From Actinomycetota bacterium (GTDB lineage Bacteria > Actinomycetota > Thermoleophilia > Gaiellales > F1-60-MAGs149), in assembly GCA_026392355.1 (NCBI GenBank), contig JAPLCF010000030.1, positions 310,001-374,000 on the forward strand: DNA of 64,000 nt, written 5' to 3'. Of the stretch, positions 63,028 to 64,000 are shown in pieces (position 1 is the first letter of the stretch; each line of letters starts with the position of its first letter). The notes under the pieces are model-generated. The model was not told where the DNA came from and searched no databases. It saw nothing but the letters and a program-made list of their open reading frames with translations. A program made the position numbers and the translations under genes.

Positions 63028-63693
63028 CTAATCGCTCAAACCAGGGCGCCCAAACCCACCGATATCGCTATTGATACGCCACTGCGCGTAGGTTCGCCGC
63101 GTGACGGCGTCGCCAGCATTTCCTTCGATGGTGTGGAGATCGTCGCCACGAACGCGTTCGACGATGCCGACATGCCCGTGCTCGAACCACACGACATCAC
63201 CCGGTTGTGGGTCCGCACTCAGGCGATCCCGGTAGGCCGCACGCGCCACGAACCACGAGCGCACATCGCCCGTCCACGCGATACGCCAGCCACTGGATAA
63301 GCCACCACTGAATGGTTGTCCCGCAGCCCGGAGAACCCATGACACGAAGTCGGCACACCACGCCTCAGCGTTGCCATCGGTGAAGACATCAACGCCGGGC
63401 CCGCGATTTGACCCCGGTGGCGCTTCGGCGATGCCCGCCGCCGCCAGCTGTGCCGCAATCGACACGATCGAACCGCCGGCGACGAGCGGCAACTTGCCTG
63501 GCATCCCGCCGGATAGCTGCGCACCTTGGGCGGCGGATGATCCTGCCGACGCAATCGCATTGAGTGAGGCAACCGTCGAAGCAAAACGCTGCCCCAGACC
63601 ACGCATGCCCATGGCAATGCCCCCAGCCACAAGCGCGGTCACGATCAGCACCGCGAGCCATTCCACCGTGGCTTGCCCCTGCCGCGAGGTCAC
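63028..63693 (-). CDS. TadE/Flp-type prepilin-signal protein with C-terminal CHAP amidase domain
   Basis: N-terminus RQGQATVEWLAVLIVTALVAGGIAMG (G|QATVE); C-terminus WCADFVSWVLRAAG...PQPGDVVWFEHGHVGIVERVRGDDLHTIEGNAG. Confidence 0.8.
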   Translation of the reverse strand: MTSRQGQATVEWLAVLIVTALVAGGIAMGMRGLGQRFASTVASLNAIASAGSSAAQGAQLSGGMPGKLPLVAGGSIVSIAAQLAAAGIAEAPPGSNRGPGVDVFTDGNAEAWCADFVSWVLRAAGQPFSGGLSSGWRIAWTGDVRSWFVARAAYRDRLSADPQPGDVVWFEHGHVGIVERVRGDDLHTIEGNAGDAVTRRTYAQWRINSDIGGFGRPGLSD

Positions 63694-64000
63694 CCCAAGA
63701 CACCCCCGGCGACGTCGCGTAGGACCAGCAGCTGCCCACCGATCACGATCAGCAGCGAGGCTGGGGCCAGGAGCGCACCGACCACGAGCAGCATCTTTGG
63801 CGCCGCTGCGGCAGCTCGCTCACGTGCAGTCGACCGCGCACGGGCGCGCGCATCTGCTGCCAAAAGACGCAATGCGCCGGCAATAGGTACACCCAACTCC
63901 TCGCTCTGTCGCAGCAGCGAACCCAGAGGCCGCAGCTCCGGGTGCAGTGCGCAGAGCCGCGCGCCGACCCCGAGCTCGCCACCGTGTTCAACTGCGTCGA
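63690..64000 (-). CDS. tadC: TadC-like type II/IV secretion system F-domain membrane protein (truncated by window edge)
   Basis: GELGVGARLCALHPELRPLGSLLRQSEELGVPIAGALRLLAADARARARSTARERAAAAAPKMLLVVGALLAPASLLIVIGG, typical GspF/TadC C-terminus. Confidence 0.85.
   Translation of the reverse strand, partial: DAVEHGGELGVGARLCALHPELRPLGSLLRQSEELGVPIAGALRLLAADARARARSTARERAAAAAPKMLLVVGALLAPASLLIVIGGQLLVLRDVAGGVLG

Overview
High-GC actinobacterial-type chromosomal window (Thermoleophilia-like by gene content; lineage is inference). It is mostly core metabolism and cell-envelope genes: argCJBD, mreB/maf, an ECF sigma factor, tRNA-Gly(TCC), upp, dadA, prsW, a B12-dependent ribonucleotide reductase, a histidine cluster (hisA divergent from a TrpR-like regulator-hisG-hisC/hisB fusion-hisH-hisF-hisIE), infC-rpmI-rplT, thrS, a grx-bolA pair, and a long dcw cluster (mraZ-rsmH-ftsL-ftsI-murE-murF-mraY-murD-ftsW-murG-murC-murB), followed by GH15, trxA, a LivJ-type binding protein and the edge of a Tad pilus locus. 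No rRNA, CRISPR array, prophage or IS element was seen. Most notable: (1) an 18-bp perfect palindrome filling the 20-bp gap between hisA and a TrpR-family gene, a probable histidine operator; (2) a HisC-HisB fusion; (3) a prepilin-signal protein fused to a CHAP amidase next to tadC; (4) a 92-aa protein built from eight nonapeptide SAGSILSxx repeats; (5) a shared NANNNT-N6-RTG start architecture suggesting widespread leaderless transcription; (6) a membrane-anchored sigma-like protein plus secreted partner where ftsQ/ftsZ would be expected; (7) three copies of a 20-bp element about 100 bp apart upstream of an NlpC/P60 gene; (8) MraZ boxes; (9) four convergent gene pairs whose stop codons share one CTAG; (10) a paired 35-bp REP-like palindrome; (11) a probably frameshifted yaaA.
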